Translations under genes and position numbers: made by a program | Assembly (NCBI GenBank): GCA_036877525.1 | Contig: JAZGTH010000071.1 | Coordinates: forward strand, 3,048,001 to 3,112,000 | From: Chromobotia macracanthus | Taxonomy: Eukaryota > Chordata > Actinopteri > Cypriniformes > Botiidae | Length of the DNA stretch: 64,000 nucleotides | Direction: 5' to 3' | Shown: in pieces, positions 1 to 10,190 of the stretch | How positions within the stretch are numbered: position 1 is the first letter of the stretch | Layout of the letters: the number at the start of each line of letters is the position of its first letter | The notes under the pieces: generated by a model | What the model saw: only the letters and a program-made list of their open reading frames with translations | Databases searched by the model: none | What the model was told of the DNA's origin: nothing

Positions 1-552
1 GTCACGGATGCTGATCACCCCTCCCGTGTTGCCGATCATTCTGGAGTTTCCGAGTCTGGGACTTATGGAACGGGACCCTCCCAATGATGTTCCGCTTCTC
101 GCAGATTCCCCGACAGTTTGGCCGATGCTCCGTTTGCCCAGCTCCTCCTCAACATCCGACAGACTGATCTTAAAGTGGATGCCTTCTAAAATCTGCGTGC
201 AGCGGTCGATAATGTGCTGCATTTGGAGGAAGCTTGCGGCCGTCAGGTAGCTGATGATGTCGGCGAGCTGCAGACACAAGCGGCCCGTGTAGCAGAACGA
301 CAGAAGCTGCTCGAACACAGTCGGGTTGCGGATGACCGAGATGGACACGGTGCTCATCTCGCTCAGCGACATGTGGTCTCTGAAGTACGGGGAACTGGCG
401 GCGAGGACCACCTTGTGGGCACGAAAGCTGTGGCCCTGAACGTTGACCACGATGTCGCACAGGCGGCCCTGCATGCGCAGCTGGTTAAGGTGCGACAGGA
501 CGGAGTTGCTGAAGTCGGGAATGTCAAGCTGGATGCTTCCTGCTCGATCCAT
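1..552 (-). CDS. zbtb37: zbtb37, first coding exon (BTB/POZ domain), partial
   Basis: This is the N-terminal 184 codons of a BTB/POZ zinc-finger transcription factor. The frame is open to the window edge, so the C2H2 fingers lie outside. The BTB fold is seen directly: a LCDIVVNVQG strand, FRAHKVVLAASSPYFRDH, NPTVFEQLLSFCYTGR and TAASFLQMQHIIDRCTQIL. These match ZBTB37 as I recall it more closely than its paralogue ZBTB34 (for example SNSVLSHLNQLRMQGRLCDIVVN and LQLADIISYL). BTB domains dimerise and recruit corepressors in the nucleus. The ATG at 552 follows a polypyrimidine-AG acceptor (exon start about 582). A matching donor on the same strand ends a 5' UTR exon at 1147. The gene identity is strong; the specific DNA targets are not known from this sequence. 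Confidence 0.93.
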   Translation of the reverse strand, partial: MDRAGSIQLDIPDFSNSVLSHLNQLRMQGRLCDIVVNVQGHSFRAHKVVLAASSPYFRDHMSLSEMSTVSISVIRNPTVFEQLLSFCYTGRLCLQLADIISYLTAASFLQMQHIIDRCTQILEGIHFKISLSDVEEELGKRSIGQTVGESARSGTSLGGSRSISPRLGNSRMIGNTGGVISIRD

Positions 553-582
553 GTGGGCTGCCTATTTCTCTGCACTTCAAAG

Positions 583-1146
583 CTGTTGAGAAGAAACAAA
601 CACGTTACGGCACACAGAAATGTTCAGTTAGCATACAGGTATACAGGTTACGCTATTAAAACATTCTCCTGTATTTACTCCATAGGAAGACCACCGAATG
701 TCAATCGAGCATGTTAACTTAAATGCAAAATAACGTAAACGTTGCCATGTTATTAAAACCCTGCTGGACTAACCAATGGGATTGTTTGGGGGGCGGGGCT
801 ATCTGTTTTTTCCAACCAATGGCAGCAAGGGGAAGTGCTTGGGGGGGGGGGGAAACCTGTTTAAAACAGTCATTATATTTGCAATTGCTTTCTAGTGGTG
901 CAAGAAAATGATAAGCCATCACCCTGAAAGAGTCCCAAGACTTTTCTTTAAACTTACTTACGTCACAGTGTCGAACCTTAACACCTGGATGAATCGTAAC
1001 AGGCGCGCGCCTCACGTCACTTCCGCAAACGACTGGCTTATTAAACACTCATTAGCATTCCGTATTAGTGTTATTAAACGGAGAACATCGCAGAAGCGCA
1101 GCGTGCATTTAAAAAGTTTTCAGAAAGTTGCAAACGCTCGTCTCAC
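583..1146 (-). other. zbtb37: zbtb37 intron in the 5' UTR
   Basis: The minus strand shows a good donor (AAAG|GTGAGA, GT at 1146-1145) and an acceptor (CTTCTCAACAG, AG at 584-583) flanking about 560 bp with no conserved reading frame. A run of twelve G (841-852) lies inside. The right part of the intron becomes CpG-rich and carries an ETS-like CACTTCCG near 1016-1023. Confidence 0.65.
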
Positions 1147-1682
1147 CTTTTGAATATCTGGCACGGAAAGCGGCCCACGACGGACCTCGGCACGCTTTTG
1201 CACTTTATGGCTACAGAGCACGGTTGTTAGAGACCAAAGTTGCCATTTTTGCGTCGCATGGGTCAGCAGCGCGGCTTCTCGGTAAGACTTCGCGGTTCGG
1301 TGCTGCTGACATGCTCTCGGCCGACAGCAAGCACGGCTGCAACCGGCGGCCCGGCACCTCGGCTCGGTTACGGTAACGCACTGCAGCGCGGTGATGCGCT
1401 GAAGCCTACCGAAAAACGCGCACACGCCCCGGCGCGGAGCAGGCAGGGAGGCGGCGTACCCCCGTCCACGCCAAATGTGTGTGAAATAAACTACAACAGC
1501 AGGACTTTCTCTTTCTATCTCCCGCGACAGGCTGGTCTGCGTGTTTTGACATTAAACGTCCGCCGTCTCACAGCGACGATTTGTCGGTATGCTCATCGTC
1601 AGGCTGCGGCTGTCGCTTTCGGTTCCTCCGCGGCTCTCATATTCCCCCATGTATAGCATGAGCCAATGTACAGAAACGCGGG

Positions 1683-1701
1683 GCATTCTGGGAAATGTAG
1701 T
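1683..1701 (-). promoter_or_regulatory. ZNF143 (SBS-type) motif
   Basis: On the minus strand the sequence reads ACTACATTTCCCAGAATGC, which matches the long ZNF143/Staf (SBS2-like) consensus as I recall it over its whole length. Such sites sit in CpG-island promoters, fix transcription start sites, and are often found with CTCF and cohesin. Confidence 0.8.
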
Positions 1702-1753
1702 TTCGCGGCGCCGTAGACGTAACGGAAAGCCTCGAGGCGCTTTGGCAAACGGG

Positions 1754-1772
1754 ACTCGAGTTCCCATGATGC
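1754..1772 (+). promoter_or_regulatory. second ZNF143-like motif, opposite orientation
   Basis: ACTCGAGTTCCCATGATGC keeps the TTCCCATGATGC core of the ZNF143 consensus, with differences in the 5' half. It lies about 50 bp from the first site and points the other way. Confidence 0.6.
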
Positions 1773-1800
1773 GTTGCGCGCACCATCGCCGTGAAAGTGG

Positions 1801-3490
1801 GCTAGGAGTTTGGTTGCATATTTTGGTAACAGTTTCTCCTTCTGTTGTCTGCGTGTTTCGATGAAAATTATGATGATGTCAATGGACAGATAAATTGACT
1901 TGTTAAATAACATTCTCATATGTCATAAAGACAAACAGATCGCACTTTGTGGGACAAATTGCACATTTAGGCATTTACAAATTCATCAAGCAAATGAACC
2001 TGCTGAACCCATGAAGAGTAAACATCATCATAAGTCCCGTGTCTTAAATAACGCAAACTCTTTATTTTCATAATAATACATTATTCATTGATTTACCATC
2101 TGCGATTTGCTGTGTTGTGACGTCACCTTCCCATATGGCGAATATGCAAATAATTGCGCCATTTGGAAATGACTGAGAGATGCGCTGGTGGACTGAATGC
2201 AAGATGACAAAAGAGAAATAATCCAGTGTTATAAAATAAATTCAATAGATGAAAATGAAAACAGAATAAAACAGAACTTTTAATGGGTTCACAACAGTTT
2301 CTTGTAGTGTGAAATGTGGCTGCTGTAATTCATCATTGATGTGTCTTTCATATATGGAAAACAACAACAGATTATTATGTGCATGCTTTTATTTACAGGG
2401 AGATTATCCAAAACTTTAAGACTTGCTGTTTGCTTTCTCCTAAACCATGAAACGTTTCTTATCCGCAGATAACAGAGAAATAAAACTTAATATCTTTTCA
2501 GTTTTTCTTTTCAGTACAAACTGGGTACAAACATCCCACAACTTAAACAGTTTGCTGCTTAAACACGTTTGTAGTCATTTGTGTAATATCTGTCTCTCTC
2601 TGTCTGTCTCTTTTGGTCTTTTCTTAGTCGTTTTCAAATGTGCCCGTGAAAAGAAATGATTCTCTCTACTTCATATTTCACAGAAATAAATATATCCTGG
2701 TGCATGCATTTTTATTTGTATAACAATACCTTGTATAGAGTCAACTATTCAGATAATGGAAAAGGTGAAAAATTGTATTATATTTATTATAATTATTATG
2801 TATAATTTTATTATATAAATTAGATAAATGTATTACGAAAAACGTTTTATAGTTAAGGACGCACTTCAGCAGTTGTCCACCAGGTGGCGCTCCCTGAGCA
2901 TATATATGATTGAATATATCTGTCTATGTCTAATGGGAATAAACCATAGCCTGTTTGCTTTTTATACGTGTTATTAGATCGCTTTATAATGTAATTATGT
3001 CGGTGTTGTTGAATTAAAACCGAACTGACAGTATAACATTATATTACGTAACATTATAAAGCTATAACAAATGCTGTTCTTGCTTTTATGAGAACGCAGT
3101 TTTCTTTTCTGATTTATGTATTTTTTAAAGTTAAAATGTGTGGCCAATAGCCTTGAGTTTACATCACATCTCATCAAAACCATGATTTGCAGATTTGTAA
3201 TTTTAGGGGCGGGGCATTGTCATTCTATAGAGCATTTCATTGGACAGAAAATCAGACAGGCCATGATTTCAAGATGTATGTTTTTGGTCTATATTCCTAG
3301 AAATGAATAAATACTGTACATTTTTTAAATGTATATCTGCTAAAAGATCATTCAGAATGTTAAAGATCACTTCGTAGCTGAAGCCACAAAATGTAAAGTT
3401 TGTAATGTCTCTTTAAACATGGAGTCCAATGAAACAGCAACTCAGTCAAATCTTTTATAAATCACAACTTTCATCATGTTTTCTTTGATG
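1801..3490. other. intergenic DNA between zbtb37 and s1pr1
   Basis: AT-rich DNA with no supportable exon. A small cluster at 2118-2151 holds a full palindromic CRE (TGACGTCA, 2118-2125) and an octamer ATGCAAAT (2144-2151). A CTCF-like motif follows at 2877. I looked here for the C/D-box snoRNAs of gas5, which neighbours ZBTB37 in human, and found no box C/box D pair with correct spacing. Confidence 0.6.
2877..2893 (+). promoter_or_regulatory. CTCF-like motif, plus orientation
   Basis: CCACCAGGTGGCGCTCC matches the core CTCF consensus (CCACnAGnnGGCGCT). It reads rightward. Confidence 0.65.
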
Positions 3491-3493
3491 ATA

Positions 3494-4488
3494 TTTATTA
3501 ACAACTATCAAAACAGAAACACAGACTAGATGTTACAATGTGCAACAGTAAAGAAGGACAAACTGGCTCAAAATTGGATTGTATTTCCAAAGCACACAGA
3601 TGAAGCGGATCAGCATTTGGTTGTGTTGTGACGTGTTATGCTTTACAGAGAATTTTGCCAGATTCTGTTAAAAATTAATTTCAATAGATTTGAGCCACGC
3701 TAGACTACTATTCACAAAACTGCCCCAGATAGACAGCGGAGTAAAAATAAACATGCACAAGCTATAATACATGGCACACTATCAAAGTAAAACAATAAAA
3801 TATATTTACAATTAATAAACACGCTGTCGTCCATCCCTCCCCATGTTTCAAATTTATCTGAACTCTTCCGAGATAAATTAATATTGAAGGCTAATGTACA
3901 TGCACACAGATTTCTACAATTGTTTATTTGTTGAAAGGCAAAACAAAACACATTTGCAAAATACATTCTCGGGGCAAAATATTATCTTAATACCATAGTG
4001 TTAAGTCAAAGAAACACAAGTACCTCTCCACTGCATTTCTTTCATTTAATTGTGATAATGTAGTACAGACAACCATGACAAACTAGTACGCTTCAGATCA
4101 GTCCTTTTTAGAGCAGGTAAGTAGTGTTGGTTTTTAAGGAGCACTTTTACAAAAAGTGCTATTCTAAAGGTTTCTTAACTGGTACATTGTTTCTATTTGA
4201 CGGGATAAAAAACTGACAATAACACTGAGTAATAATTGATTAAGTGCTTCCCTAATTTGTTCTGATACTGAAGGTAAAAACGTTTCCAGACCGGCAGTCC
4301 GTCAGGAATAGCATGCTTTTCCACAGTGCAGGCTGCTACAAGTCCTAATTTCTCCCAGTTTGGCTCCTCTGTGCCGGCTGACCAGATTGGGTGAAACAAA
4401 CACAGAAGACTTTAAACTAACACAATCATCCACACACAATTGCTATGTACGAAGATGAAAAGGTTCGTAACAGTCCATTAAAGGCCCT
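3494..4488 (-). other. s1pr1: probable s1pr1 3' UTR
   Basis: AT-rich DNA with no reading frame follows the s1pr1 stop codon on the minus strand. A candidate AATAAA signal lies at 3499-3494. This gives a 3' UTR of about 1 kb. Other AATAAA-like signals occur closer to the stop, so the end is tentative. Confidence 0.5.
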
Positions 4489-5577
4489 TTACGAAGATGA
4501 AGTGATATTTCCAGTGGACACTATGGTTTCTCTGGGCGAATATTCAGGCTCTTCCTTATTCGGGTGCGAGGAGTTGTCGGACTTGCTCCGGCTGAACTCG
4601 GCGCCCATGATGGGCCTGGAGAACTTTCCGGAGGTCTGGCTGCAGATTCCACAGTGGAGCATTTTGATGAAGGCCCGGCGCATCTCGTTGCTGGTCAGCG
4701 TGTAGATAAGAGGGTTCATTGCGGAGTTAAGCACGGCCAATGCCAGGAACCACTCTGCCTTGTACAGGATGGGGCAGGTGCGTATCTGGCAGGCCACGTC
4801 AAGGAGCAACAAGATGAAGAGCGGCGCCCAGCAAGCTATGAAACAGCTGAGGACGATGATGACGGTCTTCAAGAGGGCCATGGACTTCTCCGAGCTCTTG
4901 TTACCGGTACGGCCATTGGCGACCTTCCGGAAGACCAGCTTGCGGCTCCGCGTGCGAACCAGGGCGTAGATGCGGGCGTACAAGATGACGATGGCCATGA
5001 GGATCACGCTGAACACCGTGGTGCAGAAGAGGATGTAGGCCTTGTGGTAAAGAGGCAAAACAGTGGAGCAGCTGTTCATGCTCTCAATGCAGTTCCAACC
5101 CATAATGGGCAAACCACCCAAGATGGCAGCGATGAACCAAACAGTGCTGATCAACATGAAGACCCGGCATGTTTTCCCATTGTTGTGGAGCTTCATCTTC
5201 AGCATGGTCAGGTGTCGCTCAATGGCAATGGCCAAGAGACTGAACACCGAAGCAGCCAGAGCCACAAACATACTTCCTTCTCTGAAGAACCACTGCATAG
5301 GGGTCAGTTTGTACGTGTTGGCTCCCGACAGCAAGATGTTGGCTGTGTAGACCACACCAGCCAGCAGATCCGATAAAGCTAAGTTCCCAATGAAGTAGTA
5401 CATGGGCTTGTGGAACTTCTTGGTTCTCCAGATGGTGAGGAGAACCAAGACATTTTCCACAATGATGAAGCAGCACACAATGATGAAAACAACAGAGTCG
5501 GCTCGCAGTCCGCGGTCTTCCACGACCTTGCGAAATTTCCCAGTGAAGTTGTAGTGTCTGGCTATTAGGTCATCCAT
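4489..5577 (-). CDS. s1pr1: sphingosine-1-phosphate receptor 1, intronless coding exon
   Basis: A complete 362-residue class A GPCR for sphingosine-1-phosphate at the plasma membrane; in the family it couples to Gi and governs vascular integrity and lymphocyte exit. Seven hydrophobic helices are visible. Family features include an N-glycosylation site N10-F-T, the ligand head-group pair R99-E100 in WFFREGSMFVAL, an E120-R-H motif in place of DRY, CWAP in helix 6, NPLIY at 288-292, Cys309/Cys312 as palmitoylation candidates, and a Ser-rich tail (SRSKSDNSSHP) diagnostic of S1PR1 rather than S1PR3. The ATG at 5577 has an ideal context (CCCACCATGG). The frame stays open 13 codons upstream but only with a GTG, so the shorter start is chosen; it also matches the zebrafish start as recalled. 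Confidence 0.98.
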   Translation of the reverse strand: MDDLIARHYNFTGKFRKVVEDRGLRADSVVFIIVCCFIIVENVLVLLTIWRTKKFHKPMYYFIGNLALSDLLAGVVYTANILLSGANTYKLTPMQWFFREGSMFVALAASVFSLLAIAIERHLTMLKMKLHNNGKTCRVFMLISTVWFIAAILGGLPIMGWNCIESMNSCSTVLPLYHKAYILFCTTVFSVILMAIVILYARIYALVRTRSRKLVFRKVANGRTGNKSSEKSMALLKTVIIVLSCFIACWAPLFILLLLDVACQIRTCPILYKAEWFLALAVLNSAMNPLIYTLTSNEMRRAFIKMLHCGICSQTSGKFSRPIMGAEFSRSKSDNSSHPNKEEPEYSPRETIVSTGNITSSS

Positions 5578-5718
5578 GGTGGGCACAGGTTTAAATCCAG
5601 CGCGCAACTCCACCACAGGGCCACAGGGGTCGCTGGTGGACTTGAGAAACTGAGTCTCCAGATCTCCGTTCAGTATGACGTCATGTAAGCAGCGTTTCTC
5701 TCAAGTCAGGTAAAAATC
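5578..5718 (-). promoter_or_regulatory. s1pr1: s1pr1 5' leader with four-codon uORF over a palindromic CRE
   Basis: A probable acceptor (CTTCTCCAG, AG at 5720-5719) starts the coding exon, leaving about 140 nt of leader. Within it, ATGACGTCAT (5675-5684) is a perfect CRE palindrome. On the transcribed strand the same bases open a minimal uORF (ATG ACG TCA TAC TGA, 5684-5670). Alternative acceptors nearby (about 5763-5770) would also keep the uORF. Confidence 0.5.
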
Positions 5719-6301
5719 CTGGAGAAGGATGAACGTGGTGAGCAAATCCAATAACTGCATCCTGAAAACGCTGGAATAACCAAATAAGCATGCATTAGAT
5801 ATGCAATACCATATATTTATACTTTATTCTGAATGATCACCATGCAGAAGATATAAAACAGCTGTACTGAAACATCTACATCTAGTTCATTCATGGAAAA
5901 AGAGAGTCCCATAAAAACCAAGCCACGAAAGTCATTATTAACCTGAAAACAGAGAAATGTAGATGGATGTAAACTTAATATAGTTTTGCTAAAGCAATAA
6001 AATATAAAGCACTAAAGCAAATAATCTGCAATAAATGCATCCAAATATATATTTCGGTTTCAATTATTAACACTTCGCTCGATATTTGCATACGAATATG
6101 ACTTTTATTATTGACAAATCTGGACGACATGCCAAGAAATGCCTATATGGATGTTTTAAAATGGCTTATTTGTATCTATACTGTATTTTGCGACATTTTA
6201 AAGCGTTTGATGAAGTTGATGAAGTCCTCAGATCTTCTGATCTCAGAACTCAGATCGTCTGACATGGAGAAAGTTTAAAGAAATGAAAGATTTCCTCTTA
6301 C

Positions 6302-6500
6302 CTTTTATCCGCTCCAAACGTCTTATAACACAATCCTGCGACCCAGATCTGATGTGCGGTGACGGGGTCGATCACGTCCCGGTCCAGCCTCGCGTTCTGG
6401 ATCGCAGGGGTAATTTTTCTCTGACTGGAGAGATCTGCCCCGGTTAATGCCCCCTTCTTCAGTTCAGCCCACCAGTTTCACAGCCCGCCTTCTTTACGCA
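6302..6500 (-). other. s1pr1: s1pr1 non-coding exon 1 and core promoter
   Basis: A strong donor on the minus strand (ATAAAAG|GTAAGA, exon end 6302) follows a locally CpG-rich block at 6302-6420. A non-coding first exon followed by a single coding exon is the usual S1PR1 layout. The 5' boundary is only a guess, and no TATA box is seen. Confidence 0.55.
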
Positions 6501-8456
6501 CTCTCATCCCTCCTCATTATTCCCCAGCATCCCCAAACTTCCCAATCGCATTCCTAAACAACATGATGCATCCAGATCAGCATCACCTGATCAATGGGAA
6601 TGGGAAGCATAAACCTCTGAACGAAAAGAAGGGAATCACACACAGTTATTTTTTCTTCTGTATGTTACTCAAGAGTTGATTTGTATTATGTCAAATATCA
6701 GCTGCAGTGTCACTGCTGATGGTGAAAATGAAACATAACTAATATTTGTATGTCTTTACATCTCTCTCATATAAAATATGAACTAGAAGAGTTGAACTGA
6801 GTATTTCATTGGTGCTTTTCAACAGGAGAGTTTAAAAGGAAAAACTTTAAGGTGAAATGAGACCAAAGTATTTCGTTTACGCTCTAAATCAGACATAAAC
6901 TACAAATATACACGCTGTGACAAAGATAAAAATATTATAATAACATTGGTTAAAAAACATGTAATAACAATAAGAAAATAAGGAACTGTACATACACAAA
7001 GTACAATGTATTATCAAGACAATACCGAGAAAAGCATTCTTCCACCTTTTTATAACAAATGCTCTCTATTTATTAGTAAATTATTATTCTTATTATGATC
7101 ATTATAGACATAAATCTGATTTGTATTATGTCAAATCACATTAAGACAAATTCAGATTCGCCCCATAATCCGGTTGCTTTTGTCTCTTGCTATGGGAATG
7201 TCTCAGCTGCAGACACAAACACACACCCTGAACCGGGTGCCAGGTCAAGCATGACTGCTCCTCTTGCCCCCATTTGCCCTAATTTCTCTTCAGCATTAAT
7301 CACACGTGCTATCCGTTCTGTTCAGGTCTACTGCCCTGATACCCCTACAGCACGTTCAGAGGACACATACGTGCCCCGGAGCCCCCCACAAGGAATATGG
7401 GCGAGAAATGAGTGAAAAGGTGGATGTGTGTGGCAAGCCAAACAGAGGTTAAGAACATAAAACACAAGTAACACAAATAAACACAAATAAATCATTTCCA
7501 AAATGTTTGTTGCTGGTTGCCAGGGTGTTGCTATGTGGGTTGTAGAGTGTTCTGAGGGGTTGCTAGGCTGTTGCTAGGATGTTCTCGGCATTGGCTAGGG
7601 GGTTGCTGTAATGGTTGTTAGGGTCTTCTGGGTGGTCTACAAGAAGAAACTTCTATACATCTCAGTGTGACATATAGAACATGACAAATGAACTTCCACT
7701 ATATAGATGGCAGATTTTTTTAGACACAAAAGTGACCAGCTATATTAGATCAAGGTCTTCATAGGTCTGAATCAGAGGTCAAGGTTGCAGAGGTCCAAGG
7801 TCACACACCAGCTCTCCGAGACACTACTGTGAGAAACCCAGCAGCTGTAAATGTTTGGGGGTTGTGTGGTGGTTTGGTTTGGGTGCAAAGAGTTAAACAT
7901 GCCACAGTATTTTCAACGACTTCACCTTTGTTACTGTTTTACAGCTCTAGAAAGAGGAAAGGCAATATTCCCGATGGGGCTTTCCGCACCTCCTATGAAA
8001 GTTCTTTAAAATACAATTCCGAAAAACGCAGGCGCCGACGCATTAGCATAATATGTGATGTGCGTGTTGTGGTTACACGAGGTCTTGACATTTTTTTTCA
8101 CATCCCTTCCTTTTCCCAGCCTGCACCTAACATAGCATGTGTTTCCTGTCAGCTTCTCAGCCCATTCGCTCCCATGCCAACTAAACACAGATGATTTTTA
8201 GGCATTAAAACGGACCATTAGGGAAACATGCTGTGGAAAATGTCCAAAACATTGTACGTGATACTCATAAGTCAATCAGCACTAAAATCTTTGCATTTTT
8301 CCAGAGCTGAGTTCACATGTGTGTCTCTACAGCTGTGTGTTTGATTTTTCTTCATCACAAAGCTTTACAATTAGTGTCAGAACGTATGTGCTTGTTAACT
8401 TCGAACCCAGGCCAGAAACATTCTTTTAAATCCAGGTGTGAGCCATTTGCAGAATT
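6501..8456. other. intergenic desert, first part
   Basis: AT-rich DNA without a supportable exon. A degenerate GTTGCTAGG-type repeat lies at about 7505-7640. Short open frames near 7095-7415 and 7829-8194 have no family resemblance and no splice context. Confidence 0.6.
7505..7640 (+). repeat. degenerate GGTTGCTAGG-type minisatellite
   Basis: Imperfect repeats of a GGTTGCTAGG-like unit (TTGCTGGTTGCCAGGG, GGGGTTGCTAGGCTGTTGC, GTTGTTAGGG). Similar short stretches recur at about 11636-11710 and 52200-52260, and in reverse at about 44130-44200, so this is a dispersed fish repeat. Confidence 0.55.
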
Positions 8457-8727
8457 CCAGCTAAACATTTTAGGTGTTAAGAGCGTTTAAACATTTCCCG
8501 TTTTAAAACATTGTATTAATGTATTGCTTGCTTAAAAGAATATAATTTAAAAACATGTTTCTAAATGTTTTTACCTTTTTAAAGCGTTCCACTAACTACT
8601 TAAGGATAACGTATTTGATATGTGATATTTAACATTAAAAAAGTTCTACTAACGTCGCTGCAAGAATGTTTTTGATCACTTTTAGAGAACGTTAGCCAAT
8701 GTTTTGAGAATGCTCCATGTTAGCTGG
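8457..8727 (-). mobile_element. inverted-repeat MITE-like element, near full length
   Basis: Starts CCAGCTAAACATTTTAGG and ends CATGTTAGCTGG, so the termini are inverted repeats of AGCTAAC. The inside is built from AACGTT/GAACATT words in both orientations, which makes it foldback-prone, and there is no coding capacity. Strand is given relative to the form that begins GCTAACAGGGAACGTTC. At least sixteen relatives occur in the window. Confidence 0.75.
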
Positions 8728-9438
8728 CATATTTTAAAGACTTTTTGAAGAAAGTGTCTGGTGTACTTTCAGACAGGTTATAAAAATGCCTGTTGCTTGT
8801 ACTCACTACGGTAAACTGGCCTCATAAAGCTTCACTTGGAAATATGATCTCAGGAAACCAACAACAAATTTATTAACAGGCTGAAACTATCCAACCTGCT
8901 AAACGTGACGCACTGCTGTTTTAACAAGGCTGTCCTGGGGTTTACATACAGTAGACTTATAAGATTTAACATGGAAAAGAGGCCGAAAAACAGACATATT
9001 GTTCTTAGAAAGAAGGAAAAAGAGACAGAAAGGGTAATATTGAGTTTCCAAGGTCATTCTGCCAGCCCTGAAAAAAGTTAAACCAGGTTCTCTTTCTGTT
9101 ATTCCAGACATATTTGTTTGAAATCTTAGATAGGAAGGTTAAGCAGCTTGGACAAATCTGCAAACATCTCGGGTCAGCGACAGGTCGGATGTTGAAAGCA
9201 GAACCTTTGAGAACTGATTACAATCAGAACGTCTTAACTCTACCCCCAAAAACTTTCCTCTCCACATTCAATGCCCCCAAAAACTGCCCCTTTTGGTTCT
9301 CACAGGCAGTACGTGACCAAAACCTCCCACGAATAAAACCCCCCGCAGAGTTAGCACACTGACGTAAAGATGTTAGCAAGACGCAATACCAACAAGAATT
9401 TACAGGCTTCACATCTCCTCTCCATCCACTTCCTCTAA

Positions 9439-9725
9439 CCCAGCTAACAATTTTAGGTTGTAAGAATGTTTCCATGTTTCTGTTAGCAACAAAAACATTA
9501 AAGATTATTTTAAAAGTTCTAGGAAAGTTCTTCGAAAGTTCTTTTGCTTGGTTATAAGAAAGTCATTCTAATATTTTTAATTCTGTAATATTTATAAAAC
9601 ATTCCACTAACTACATAAGAATAACATTTATATTGACATTTGACATTTTACCTTACATATGACATATAAGGTAAAATGTTCTACTAAAGTCACTGCAAGA
9701 ACATTTGTGATAACTTTAAGAGCAA
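9439..9725 (-). mobile_element. MITE-like element, same family
   Basis: Opens CCCAGCTAACAATTTTAGG, followed by the family landmarks GTTGTAAGAATG, TTGCTTGGTTATAAGAA and CATTCCACTAACTAC. The distal terminus is decayed. Confidence 0.7.
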
Positions 9726-9984
9726 TCAATAAACAGAAATCAATACATGACTGCTGCACGTGGGTGCATCCATTAATCCTGAGACAGGATGACCCTAAAA
9801 ACGAACGCTAAAGCAGCTCGTACAAGCTCTCTGACACTCAGCACGTTCTCAGATTCACTTGCTGTTTAAATTTCTCGTCAGTAATTAGTTCCACATGCTC
9901 AGCTGAGGCAGCTAAAGAATTTGATGATTCTTTCCCCAAATAGTGACGTTTCTTTGTGTGATCTTGTTAAGGGTCATTTGACGA

Positions 9985-10190
9985 CCCGGCTGAACATTTT
10001 AGGTCATAAGAATGTTTCCCTAATGTATCCATTAGTAACAAAAACATCTTGAAAGTTTTAGGAATGTTCAAAACATCAAAACTTGGTTATAAGAACACTA
10101 CTCAACATTTTTTTAAATAATGTTATCAAAATGTTCCACTAACAACAGAATGATGTTTTTGATATATGATATATAATGTTGCCCGCCTGA
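9985..10190 (-). mobile_element. MITE-like element, 3'-truncated
   Basis: Opens CCCGGCTGAACATTTTAGG and keeps the internal words ACTTGGTTATAAGAAC and TGTTCCACTAACAAC, then breaks off in the central AT-rich part. Confidence 0.65.

Larger units (their letters stand above)
990..1800 (-). promoter_or_regulatory. zbtb37: CpG-rich promoter region of zbtb37
   Basis: Against an AT-rich background, this stretch is dense in CpG and contains the presumed 5' UTR exon (ending at 1147), an ETS-like site and two ZNF143-type motifs at its distal edge. There is no TATA box. This fits a housekeeping-type promoter firing leftward; a rightward transcript is also possible but none was identified. The transcription start itself cannot be placed from sequence. 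Confidence 0.6.

Noticed and set aside
1801..4200. gas5-like snoRNA host gene opposite zbtb37
   Set aside because: One ATGATGA box C-like word occurs near 1870, but no CTGA box D follows within a suitable distance, and the other TGATGA words fail as well.
4564..5376. 270-codon plus-strand open frame within s1pr1
   Set aside because: It is the antisense shadow of the s1pr1 coding exon and shows no family features; the minus-strand frame explains the sequence fully.
5578..5616. N-terminal extension of s1pr1
   Set aside because: The frame is open but its upstream start is GTG. The ATG at 5577 has an ideal context and matches the start seen in zebrafish as recalled.
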